NCBI RefSeq assembly: GCF_000002075.1
Contig: NW_004797418.1
Coordinates: 234,451-298,450, forward strand
From: Aplysia californica
Lineage: Eukaryota; Mollusca; Gastropoda; Aplysiida; Aplysiidae
Direction: 5' to 3'
Length of the DNA: 64,000 bases
The position numbers and the translations under genes are program-made. Each line of letters begins with the position of its first letter. Within the stretch, counting starts at the first letter, position 1. Below, one piece after another: positions 12,301-24,300 of this stretch. The notes beneath the pieces are model-generated. The model saw only the letters and a list, made by a program, of their open reading frames with translations, had not been told where the DNA came from and made no database searches.

Positions 12301-15300
12301 CATACAGCTGCGTTAAAAATTAAAATTATGATAATCCAAACAACATCCTGAAAGAAAGTACAGGTAAAGGTAATCCATGTACTCACAAGTAATTACAGAA
12401 TATAATCATCCATGCAGCTAAACAAAACAATAGATCATTATCATCAAAACACATGCAAGACTTTTTTTATAAAAATTGGAAATGTATATGTTTTAACTAG
12501 CCCCCATCGCCATAAATTTAGGAGGCAGGCTTCCAACCTAGGCTGAGAGGGATACAGTAACCCAGCAGAAACGTCAGATACTCGATAAAAATTCTCCCAA
12601 CACTGAAAGCGAACCCAAGCCTTCTACACGAGATAGCGAAGCACCTCACCACTACAGCACAGACGTTGTTTACATATAACAGACTATAAATGATGACACT
12701 ATGAAGGGGGGGGGGTGATGAGAGGGAGTGGGGGGAGGGGGGGGAGACAATTACAGCGAATTATGGGCGATTTCCAGGTTGAGAACCATAGATATGGGGT
12801 ACATAGAAGCGGAACCAATAAATTGGCAAAAAGATATTATTAATCCGAATACAGGAAAAAGAGGCTAAAACAGCACCTGGACATGGATGGCTGGTGCCTC
12901 TATAAAAAAATCATTGATGGTCTGGTCTGACTATGAAAGTCAATACGCCCATAAGAAATAACATGCTATCGTAAAAGCTTTTCATATCCTCCGGTACCGT
13001 AAAAAATTTTTTTTGCACTCATAAAATTTAGCTTGAGTTAGAGTATGAGTAAAGGAAAGCACATTCACATAGCAGTATACTTAGTGTAGGGGGGTAAGTA
13101 AGGCAGAGAGAAACAACAGAGGGAAAGAAAAGAAGTTGGACCAACCACAGGCACCCTCCGATCACCCAAATGTAGATCTTATTTATGTCACCGATTCTGA
13201 CCTTTGACAATGACCGGATGCCAAAGGGCGAGAGGAATTCATTCTCCGAGAAGACGATCTTCAGAATGACCTTGAGTTTTGTGTAGGAGACCAGGGTCAG
13301 GAAAAACTCATTCTCTCCCAGTTTGCAAACCTAAGAAAATGTAAAATAAAACACAATTTATCACACACATCACAGAAAACAACACAGTTTCAAAAGAAGT
13401 TTCCTGTGGTAAAGTGATTTGTGAACTGAGTTTAAATACCATTAATCCCTTCGTTGCCTTGTGATGTACCTCATACGTCATGAAAATGAGTAATTTTTAG
13501 CGCTGTGCCGTACCATGTACGTTATGGAAATTGGCAAAAATTGATGCTCCTGATTCCCTATATGATGTTACACGTACATCACTCTAATAGCCTGGCACTT
13601 ATTCTTCTGTACGGAGTTTTAGCCATAAGTGCTGCATTGATTCATATCCGGGAACAAAAGACACGCATATGCATATAGGTACCAAATTTACTAGCATTAC
13701 TTTACTGCTGGGCTTGCGGGCGGCCGCGTGCTTTGGTAAAATGTAAACATCGAAATGACTTTAAAAAGGCAAATAAATTCACTTTTTTACTAAGATTTAC
13801 AGGTTATTCGAAATTATGAGTAAGATGGGAGGAGATGGGGAGAAAGAAAAGTGACCATCGAAGACCTGGTGTCCGAAATATGTCATAAGTGCGCTAGATC
13901 TAGAGCGGGCGTCCATTAACACTGAGACATTAGGCTGCTCTCCTTGGTAACGAGCTCAGCTGAAAATCGGTGCTGACAGTAGGAACGTATATCCCTTGGC
14001 AACGAAAGGGCTAAGTGATGTCAAGTGAAGATAAATATCAGATAACTAAGCCGATCAATTCCAACATGGGGAGTCTAATTGTTTTAGTACCTTTATCTGT
14101 CTACCGGATGCGGAAAGGTACTTATAGGAACCTTATAATCAAGGATGTGAAGATCTGTTTGAGTCGAAACATGGTGGAATAAGGTGCTCATCAATTTTTG
14201 GGCATTTTATGTTTTTAAAAAATCATCTTAAAGCTGATTCATTTGTCTTGATTTTGATAGAAAAATACCCACCTATCTTGAATAGAAGTCAAAATATCTG
14301 CGATTGAAGGAAGTGGGGTCAACTCCAGTAAGAGGTAAAGTTAGCAAGAAAATCGCTGCCAGAGTTTGGTGACTCCCAAAGCTTAAGTATCCTTTGAAAC
14401 TCCAAATTTACATATTTGTGCCTTTCACCCAATTTTTCAGCGGAATTCACACATAGATGTGTTTTTAAGAGAATACGAAAGGTGTTGAGCTAAAGAAAAA
14501 CAATTAAAAGAATTGCATAACAGGTGCAAAATGTTAGTTTCTTTAATTTCACTATTTTGACAAGCAGATGATTTCACCCCAATGCCACACATTTTAAAAA
14601 ATTGTTTGATCTTCTCATCTATGATATCCTCAAAAGTCTCCAAACCGCATATCTATTGCCTCTAGTTGATTTCCACTATCTTCAATAAGTATCCAACATT
14701 GACAGCCTACTCACAAACGGTGAAAAGCCGCGGTCACACTTAAGCAGGAACGACTTGACCAGTGGTGAGTGTTTCAGGTTGATGGATGTGCAGGCTAACA
14801 GAGGCACTATGCCGGACCACGAGCGTACGCGGACGGCTGCACAGTGGGGGTCCTGGTAATGCAGAACGTCGTAGAAGAACTTGTCCTCCTCCATCCAAAG
14901 ACCTGGCAAAAAAAGGATTTTGAAAAGAAAGATAAATACATTTGAAAATTCGAAAAAGAAAAGGAAATCATTTCAAACAAAAAAAGGAAAATAATTATAA
15001 AAAGAAACAGAGAAATAATCATTAAAAAGAAATGGAAATCATTTTCTTTATAAGGAAACCCTTTTTAAAAAGAAAAGCAAATAATTTTTTTTTAAGAAAA
15101 AGGAAATTATATTTTTAAAAACAAATCAACAACAAAATTATAAAAGAAAAGAAAACAGAATCAACTTCCCCTGTTCTGCAGATCAACAGTGCTTAAAAGT
15201 ATTCATTTGTTCATTTGTTTGAGCACAGAGGAACTTGTTCTCTTCCATCCACAAAGACAAAAGGAAATAATGACAAAGAAAAGAAAACAAAGTCGAAACT

Positions 15301-18300
15301 ATTCATCCTGGTTTCTATAGTATACCTCCGTCGTCCACTGAGCGGTTGATGGCCTTGGCGATGTTGAGGAAGTGCTTGAGGAACTTGATAGCCATGTCTG
15401 TGTAGCTGCTATCCTTACGGCACAGCTCCAGGGCGATCTGCAGCATGTTCATGCAGAACAGACCCATCCAGCCTGTGCAGTCAGCCTGGGGGGNNNNNNN
15501 NNNNNNNNNNNNNNNNNNNNNNNNNNNNNNNNNNNNNNNNNNNNNNNNNNNNNNNNNNNNNNNNNNNNNNNNNNNNNNNNNNNNNNNNNNNNNNNNNNNN
15601 NNNNNNNNNNNNNNNNNNNNNNNNNNNNNNNNNNNNNNNNNNNNNNNNNNNNNNNNNNNNNNNNNNNNNNNNNNNNNNNNNNNNNNNNNNNNNNNNNNNN
15701 NNNNNNNNNNNNNNNNNNNNNNNNNNNNNNNNNNNNNNNNNNNNNNNNNNNNNNNNNNNNNNNNNNNNNNNNNNNNNNNNNNNNNNNNNNNNNNNNNNNN
15801 NNNNNNNNNNNNNNNNNNNNNNNNNNNNNNNNNNNNNNNNNNNNNNNNNNNNNNNNNNNNNNNNNNNNNNNNNNNNNNNNNNNNNNNNNNNNNNNNNNNN
15901 NNNNNNNNNNNNNNNNNNNNNNNNNNNNNNNNNNNNNNNNNNNNNNNNNNNNNNNNNNNNNNNNNNNNNNNNNGGGGAGGGGGGAGAGGAAGGAAAGAGA
16001 GAGTAGATATCTTTGAATTTGCAGAAAGAAATGAATATTCATTGTCACAGAGGAGAAGGAGGAGAAGAAGAAAAAAAAGAAGGCCACATCGAATGAAAGC
16101 AAAAGCTCTGCCTCCTCCTCACAACAGCCACACATCCTCCACACCTGTTTGAGTGACGTGACATCGTCTGGCAGTTTCGAACGGTCAAACAGGCTGATGT
16201 TGTCCAGGCCCATGAAGCCGTTGCCATACAGGTAACTGGACGTGGGGTCCAGCCTGGTCCACCTGAGAAATTTACAGTTCCACATCACTTGCGGGAAGCT
16301 TAGATGGGACGCGGGACAATTTTTTAACCGAAAATGATCATCCCAGCAGAGGAATGAGTAACGAACAAAGATCCCCAAAGTAATTTAAAATATTTTTTTT
16401 AGGTAACGGTTTTATGATGTTCGCAACTGCATAAGGTCATATGAGCACAAGGGACACATTAAACATTGTCAGTTGGTAGGAAATTTTGAATTTTCCCAGG
16501 GTGGCGGCCGGAGCCTATTCTTATCGTTTTTGGACTACCAAGGGATCTTTAACGTGCACACGGGACCTCCGAGACGCACATAGGACCTCTGAGATTTTTG
16601 CCCTTTTCCGAGAAGGCTAGGTGTTAGATCTTACCAGCCACAAGATCAGGGGCATGGCTGAAAGACAGCAGTAAGAGGGAACTGAGGAGTAACCAAAATG
16701 TTGCAGTAGAAAGGCTGTAGAAAGAGTCAGGAGGCCAGAGTAGAGGGCAAAGGAGGTGAGGGGGTGGAGGCAGAAAGTGGAGATGAAAGCAGATGATAGA
16801 AAATTGTTAGAGAGCAGGAAAGGAGGCGAAAGGAGAAAATTTTGGAGAAGATCGGGATCAATTGAAAGAGAGGCAAACACCATAACCCCTCGACCACTCT
16901 CCGAAATGTATGTTTCAGACTCGGTGCTTGAAGAAGAAGGAGATCAAAGAAATTATCAATGAAACAGCATGTGCCATAACATGGTGGAATCAAGTGCTCA
17001 TTTATTTATGAGCATATGGAGTTATTGGTATAATCTAAAAACTTGTTTATTTGTCTTTGATGAAAAATTATCAATCTGTCTTAGACAGAAGTCAAGATTG
17101 TTGTAATCAAAGGAGGTGGGGGTCGCCTGTTATTAGAGGTAAAATTAGCAAGAAAATGGTCGCCAAAGCTTCGTGACTTCCAAAGCTATCCTGTTCCCCA
17201 AAAATAAAGAGTACAAAAAGACCCCAAAAAAACAAACAAAGAATGCAAAAAGGCACATTTAACATCAGACATATAATTTTTTAAAAACTGACAACTTTTA
17301 CATTCACAATGAAGATAAGGAAAAGAAAGCACAAAAAAACCATTAGGCATATTATTATACAAAAAAAACTATCTCGTGCGTTCTCAAAATGCACCATAGA
17401 GAAAACATATCTCAAGACACAGAAGAGCGAGCCACTGACCATTGAAAGCTGAAAATGAGCCTGTTAAAGCAAGTCTTGAGGAAGGACAAGTCTTTCTCCC
17501 CGTCCTGTTTGTACATCTTCCACACTGCCCAGGCTGTGATGGGCGGGTTAGGGTCTCCCAGGTCAAACTCACAACCTGGAATCTGTGGATGGTTCAAGAA
17601 TGTTGTTGCAGAATGCCCCAGAAACAACTAGTGGCTAGTGCTTACTACATCTGTGAATCCAGCTTCAAATCAAGAAGAAGACCAAGAAAAACCTGGCTGG
17701 ATGGGGTTAAAAAGGTCCTGGAACAACATAACATATTTATCACAAATGCTACACACTTAACACAGGAATGAAACCTGCACCTCCCCTCAACATCCAAAGG
17801 ATACCAGAGGAAGAAAAAAGTAAAAAGTTATACGGTCACAATGAAGAGATGCTTCATACTACTGCTTTTTTTAGTAAGAGTTTTACAGCATTCGATATAC
17901 AATGAGGTCATATAGGTGCCGAAGACTCGAGGTGTTACAAGAGAGTAACAAACACAAAAAAGAAGAAGGAGAGATCAGGATGATAGATGTTTGATAGGAA
18001 AAAAGGAGCAAACCACACCACAGCACCCGCCAACCATCCGCATAGTACTGCTGTCATAAGAAAAATGTGGTTGATAGCCGGGTGCTCTGGTGCGATTTAC
18101 TCCTTCCTTCCTATCAAACATCTATCGTCCTTATCTTTTTTGTGTTTGTTGCTCTCTTGCGACACCTCTAAACTTCGGCCCTTATGGGACCTTGTTGTGT
18201 AGCTGCAAGTACTGTAAGACTCTTACTAAAACAAAAACGAGCCAGAACAAAGGCTTACTCCAATGTTTTTTAATCACCTTGTAAAGCAGAGTCTGAAGGA

Positions 18301-21300
18301 CATATTCATTTTTCATGTGACAATGGCAATATTGGTAGATCACTTGAAAAAAAATATTGAAAATGTTTTAGAAAACTGACAAAAATAAACAGAGAGTGTG
18401 CGTGTCTCACCTGGCCATTGGCATGCATGTAGCGATCAGAGAGTAGCAGAAGGATCTGATCTTTGGCGAATGACATGTCCAGACGACTGAACTGAGCACA
18501 GTGGAAGGCTAAGTCCCATGCCGCAAACTGGAGGAGAAAGATAGAATGAAAGTTTGAGAGTGAATGCAACGAAGGAGAAGAAATGAATGAGTGAGTGAAA
18601 GAAGAAATGAGATGAGAAAAAGAAGTCGGGGGGGGGGGGGGAGCGGGGTGGAGTGGGGGCGAGAGACAAGAGAGAAGACAGAGACAGAGAGACAGACAGA
18701 GAGAAAGACAGGCAGAGCTAGAGGATGGATAGAAAAACAGTGACAGATAATGATAAACAGACAGAGAGGTTGGGGGAGGGGTATCAAGTATATTTGTCAC
18801 ATCAGATCTTCTTACCCATGGAAACTCCCACTTATCAGGCATGAGGAGAATATCGTGGCAGTGTAGGTGATTCCACTGGAGCCTCTTCTGACCCAGAGCC
18901 GACTTCAGGTACTCCTTTTGGTACATTTGGTGCATCTCTGGAAAAGAAAGAAAGCAGACCTATTTTTGGCATCTGCAGTCAAACCTGCTCTAATGGCCAG
19001 CTAAGACAACTACCTGTACAAATGACCATTTCACGCTTTCCCCTTCTCAGTAAAAAAATGTTTTAATGACAATCTCCATGAAGTCCTCCTGTGTAAGATG
19101 ACAACTTTTCTCCCTGACAACGGGCAGCCATCTTTAACAATTTTGAATGAAAGTGGAAGCCATCTTCCCAGTAGGCAGTCAAACGTTGGGTTTGTCTGTT
19201 TGAGGAAAGAGAAGCACATCGAAACAAAAATGGTCATTTAACTGGAAACAAGTATGGCATACAGTCAGAAACAACAGTGGGAACGTAAAGAAGTTATGAA
19301 GGACCTGCCAGTGGCACCCTCTATCCTTTTGTTTTAATAAGTGTTTTACGGCACTTGCAACACAATAAGGTCATATAAGTGCTGAAGATTAGAGGTGTTA
19401 CAAGAGAGTAATAAACACAAAAAAAGGAAGAGAGATAAAGACGAAAGATGTCTGATAGGAAAGAAGAAACAAGCCACATCAGAGCACCCGACAACCACCC
19501 ACACCCTTTATCCATCTGCAAAGTTGTTTGTAAAGTAGGCCAAAAATGCAGCCTCTAGAGTGGATAAACAATGGTCCCCTAAACCCCCGCCCCCAAACCC
19601 CTTTCCAATCCCAGTACACAGTTGAGGTTCCCCCCAAACAAAAGTACCCTCCTCCACATAGAGTAGCGTGACCCCCTCGCGGCCACTGCTGGTGTGCGGC
19701 AAGTTCTCATAACTCACATTCCAGTTGCTGTAAGGCTTTGAATAAACCACTGTAGCTTCTCTTGGGTCTGCCAATGCATTCACTTTCATTTCCGGTCTTT
19801 CCCGCTGTTCCGACACACGTGATGCGAGTTTGAACTTTTCAACCCAGAAAACATCCCTTCGTGAAATTTCAGGTGAGTTTTTCATTAGCTCTTACCACAA
19901 CCTAAATATTATTATTTTGTCAACTAAGTGTGGTTTCTGTGTTTTAAAATGCATGTTTTTAAGCCTAACATTGTATAAATATCGCTCAAACGTAAACTTT
20001 CGGAGAAACGTCAATGGACGCAGCCAGGGCAGGGTAATTTTTCATGTGGGCCCACATACGGTCGAATCGGCCGCACCGAGGATGGGCTTCACAGTAGAGG
20101 TCCTGGCCGCGGCCAGAGTCCAAAATGATAGATAGCCCTAGTCAAATGAAGGCTAAAGTCTTGAGATAGAATCTAGACCTTGTGCTTGATAGGGGTAGGC
20201 TGTTTGTCCACTTAATAAAGCTAGATCTAGATCTACTGGTAACGGAACAATACGATATTTTCAAGCATGGCACCGAACTCAGTGGCCTAGTGGTATGGCG
20301 TCCTTCTCGGGAATGGAAGATCGTGGGTTCAATTCCCGACCAGGTCATACCTAAGACTAAAAAAACTGGCAATCTAGATCTAGTAGCTGTCCCACCTGGC
20401 GTCGGCATTATGGGACGAGTGCTATGACAGGTTGGCCCGGTGTTAGTACACTGTGACTAGATGGGATAGTAAGTTCTGTTACATTTCATATCCCAGTGTA
20501 ACAGCACGTTAATTTGCCTAAATGACCTACTGGTTTTCATTAGAGACGATAAAGGCCAACTCAAACAAAAACTCAAGTATGGCATGAAGTGAACACTAAT
20601 CTATCCAAAAAATGTGTTTTCCCAAGCAAGTCTCAAAATGAGTGGGAAACCGAAGGGGACAAAAGAAGCTTTAGACAATGTGTAACAAGCAGTCAGTGAA
20701 GGGATGGGGAGATGCCAAGTCAATCTGAGACTGAAAGATTCCTTCGTTCTTCCTACTTTGCAACGCAGGAATAATGGCGGCAACAGAAAGACATCGCTGG
20801 AAAACCTTCCATCGTTCATCAGTGGACAAAAATTCATTGACTCTTTAATCAACAAGGAGAGAAAGATCAAAAGGAAAGCAGAGATGGAAATGAGAAAAGT
20901 GGACAGAGTAGAGCCAAAATGGAAGAGGAGAAATGGAAGACGGGAAAGGAAAGAGAAAAACAGCGAGGGGAGCTGAAGAAGCAAAGTGGAGAAAGAAAAT
21001 AGAAAGAAGATGCAAGAAGAGAGGAGACTAGCCGAGGAGAAGGGGACGGACAATAAGAAGAAGAAAAAGAAAAGAAGTCCAAAGTGAAGGGAAACAAATC
21101 CAAGAAGAGGTTGAGCGATTCAGACTATGATACATGTACAAGTGCAGGTATCAATGAAAGTGAAATGATACTGTTTGATGAAGATGACCTGCAGTTGGAA
21201 AATTTCATGGGAGAAGAATGTTCGACTGAGGAATCCATGTTTGCTGAAGTGGGGGTTGTGGAAAGACATGAAACTCCACAGAGATGACACATGGACAATG

Positions 21301-24300
21301 AAACGCTTGAACTTGATGAAGGATCAAGAGTCGGACCACAGACGGAGAGAAATAGAAACAGTGTTGCTGCTGACAATGAAGGAAATAGGAAACAAAAGAC
21401 AGGTGGTTGAAGTAGAAGAAACAGAAAGAGAAGACATGCTTGAGAGAGACGGAGATGGGAACAAAAGACCAGTCGTTGGACTTGGAGTAGAAAGAGAATA
21501 ATATGCTATGCGTGAGATGAATGAAGAAGAGGTGGAGGACTGCAACATGGTCGGAACTGGAAACGAAATGCCAGCATTGGCTGAAGCGGAAGGAAGGCCA
21601 GACACTGTGAATGAGGAGAGTGGGGATTCACTTGGTCAGCATGGCTGTGGAGATCGTACCTTGAGGCCAGAGACGTGAGACTTGTCCGTTCTGCTCTTAT
21701 CAAGAGTATACGAAATCTAGATCTAGATCTACCATCCTTGCACTTTTTTGCATAGATCTACGCTGTCATTGATTTCCATTTTGTTTGCATGCTCTGATCA
21801 AAAGTAGATTGAATCTTGTTTAAGTTGTATGTACCATTCTTTAATTTTGAACGTTCCCGTTTGCATTCTGTGTCACTGATTTCCATTTCGTTTGCCTGCT
21901 CTGATCAAGAGTCTGTTGAATCTCATTAAAGTTGAATGTAGGCCTGCTATATTTCAAATTGCACCTTATGCGTTTGTTATTGATTCCCTTCATTGTTTGT
22001 CATGTTTTCAAGTGTTTGAAGCTTGTTTAAGGCCTGGCCGCCTAACGGGCATGGATTCGGCCGCACCTAAGTCAGGCGGCCGCATCGTTGGCTCGTCGTC
22101 GGCCGCACCCAGGGCTGCTGGCCGCCAAGTGGTACGCCGAAGTTGTGCAGAAAACACACACTGCACTCTATACTTGAAGTCTTTAAATTCCCGGCCAGGT
22201 CAGGGCCCTTCCTGCGGCTTTTTTCTCCTCGAAAATCAAGTTGGGAATCTCTTAGTGCAGAAGCAGTGCTAGCTAGAGGGGAATGTTCGCTTGTGGCCGC
22301 AAGTGGTCAAGTCACTCTAGTAACTTTATTGATATATCTATTCTAATTTTTCCACCTAAAAATGGTGAAATGGTATATGTTTAACACCCCTATCAACATT
22401 ATTAGGCTATTAAGAGGCGGGACCTCCGAGTTTAACATCCATCTGCAAAAGGACCAAGCCAAATAGGAAATTTGTGTAAAGTGCCTTTCCCAAGGACACA
22501 ACATCAGACTGAGCTGAGGCTCGAACCCCTGAACCCGCATTTCCCGATTACGGGTCCCATAGCCAAACCACTAGGCTACCAACACCACCCTAATTTTTCC
22601 ACTCCATATAACTTTTGGCTTTGTCATAAAATAACACACACAGAGTCATATGTCCATGTCGTATATGTAGAAGGTAGTCAGTGGGTGTTACTGGTAGGCC
22701 CAACTTCTTTTCTTCTCACTACGACTTCTATCAGTCTAAGTTGCTTGGCCCTTCTCTTTATTTAACTATCAAACATTCTGATTTTTTCTTTCTTTTTTCT
22801 TATGTCACTTATTCCATGACTAAGTGAAACGTCATAAGCAGTTAATTTTGTCTGGATATAATTTTACATGAAAATGATTAGAGCCATATAAAGAACACTA
22901 AATTGAGATCATAAACCAACACAATGAAATACAACACCACAGATGAGAGAACTGGACTCTACTTTTGGGTTTAATATGTGAGGCAGCCTAGTGAAATCAG
23001 GCGCTCTTCAAAATAATCAAAGTGAAGTAACTGGCATTTTCCGCAGGCTTGTGAATTTTTATCGAATTCTTGTTTTTTGGCTCAACACCTTTCATGCCCA
23101 TTAAAGAACACATTTCGGTGTGGATTTTACTGAAAAACGTTGATAAAAGGCACAAAACATGTAAATTTTCAATTTCCATGGACTCTCAAGCTAAGGAAAT
23201 AACTTATCTTTGGTGGCCATTTTCTTACAAATTTTACTTCTGAAACCAGGTGACTCCCACCTCCTTCCGTTTCAAATATCTTGACCTGTATTCAGGATAA
23301 ATGGATACTTTTTTCATCAAAAGGAAGACAAATGAACACACTTTAAGATGATACCAATAACTCTACAAGCCCCAAAATTGACGAGCGCCCGATTCCACCG
23401 CGTTGTGACACATATAGTTTCTTTTCTCATGCACAATATATCACTGCAAGATGCTGTTTTGAGCCAACAAAACAAAACTTTCTATAGATTTCTATGGGGA
23501 AAAAATGTTTCAAGTGCCATGTGGCATTAATTTCATACAGATATTTTGACACGCAATTGTTACATGATACTACCAGTATAGAGTCCAATTTAAAAAAAAA
23601 ATTTTTTTAAAAGACACCACTGAAAAGAAATCTGAGGGGGTCGTTGATTGGTGCTCTGGTATGGTTTGCTCCTTCTTTCCTATAAAAAAAATCTATCATC
23701 AGTATCTCTCCTCCTTCTTTTTCAAATTAGCAACACCTTTAATCTTCAGCACTTATATGACCTTATTATGTTGCAAGTCTTTTTTTGTAAGTGTTTTACT
23801 GCGTTCGCAACTGCATAAGGTCATATGAGCATGCGGGACACATTAAACATTTTCAGTTGGTAGGAAATTTTGAATTTTGCCTGGGTAGCGGTTGAAGCCT
23901 ACTCTTAGCAATTTTGGACCACCAAGGGATCTCTAACATGCGCAACTTGCACACAGGACTTCCGACATTTTTCGCCCTTGTCCGAGACGACTAGGTCTAG
24001 ATCTTTCCTACCGTAGAATCAGGGGTGTGGCTGAAAGACAGCAGTGAGAAGGAGCCAGGGAGTAACAGTAGAAAGGCTACAGAAAGAGTCAGGAGCCCAG
24101 AGGAGAGGGCAAAGAAGGTGAGGGGAGAAAGTGGAGGCGAAAGGAGACAACAGAACATTGCTAGAAAGCAGGAAAGGAGGTGAAAGGAGACAATTTTAGA
24201 GAAGAAAAATTTCAGTCGCTATGTGGATTCAAATGTGGGACCTATTGAATGAGAGGCGAACACCTTAACTCACTGGAGACTGGGCCTTATTCGGGTCTAC

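Noticed and set aside
15372-16378. Long open frames running through the N gap on both strands
   Set aside because: They are open only because N codons are not counted as stops. The real coding content is exon 13 (15326-15485) and exon 12 (16145-16262) of the minus-strand hydrolase gene.
19508-19885. 125-codon minus-strand frame in the largest hydrolase intron
   Set aside because: It has no recognisable motif, borders a family T repeat and is not joined to any exon by the phase pattern of the hydrolase gene. It could be an unknown repeat, but cannot be supported as a gene.
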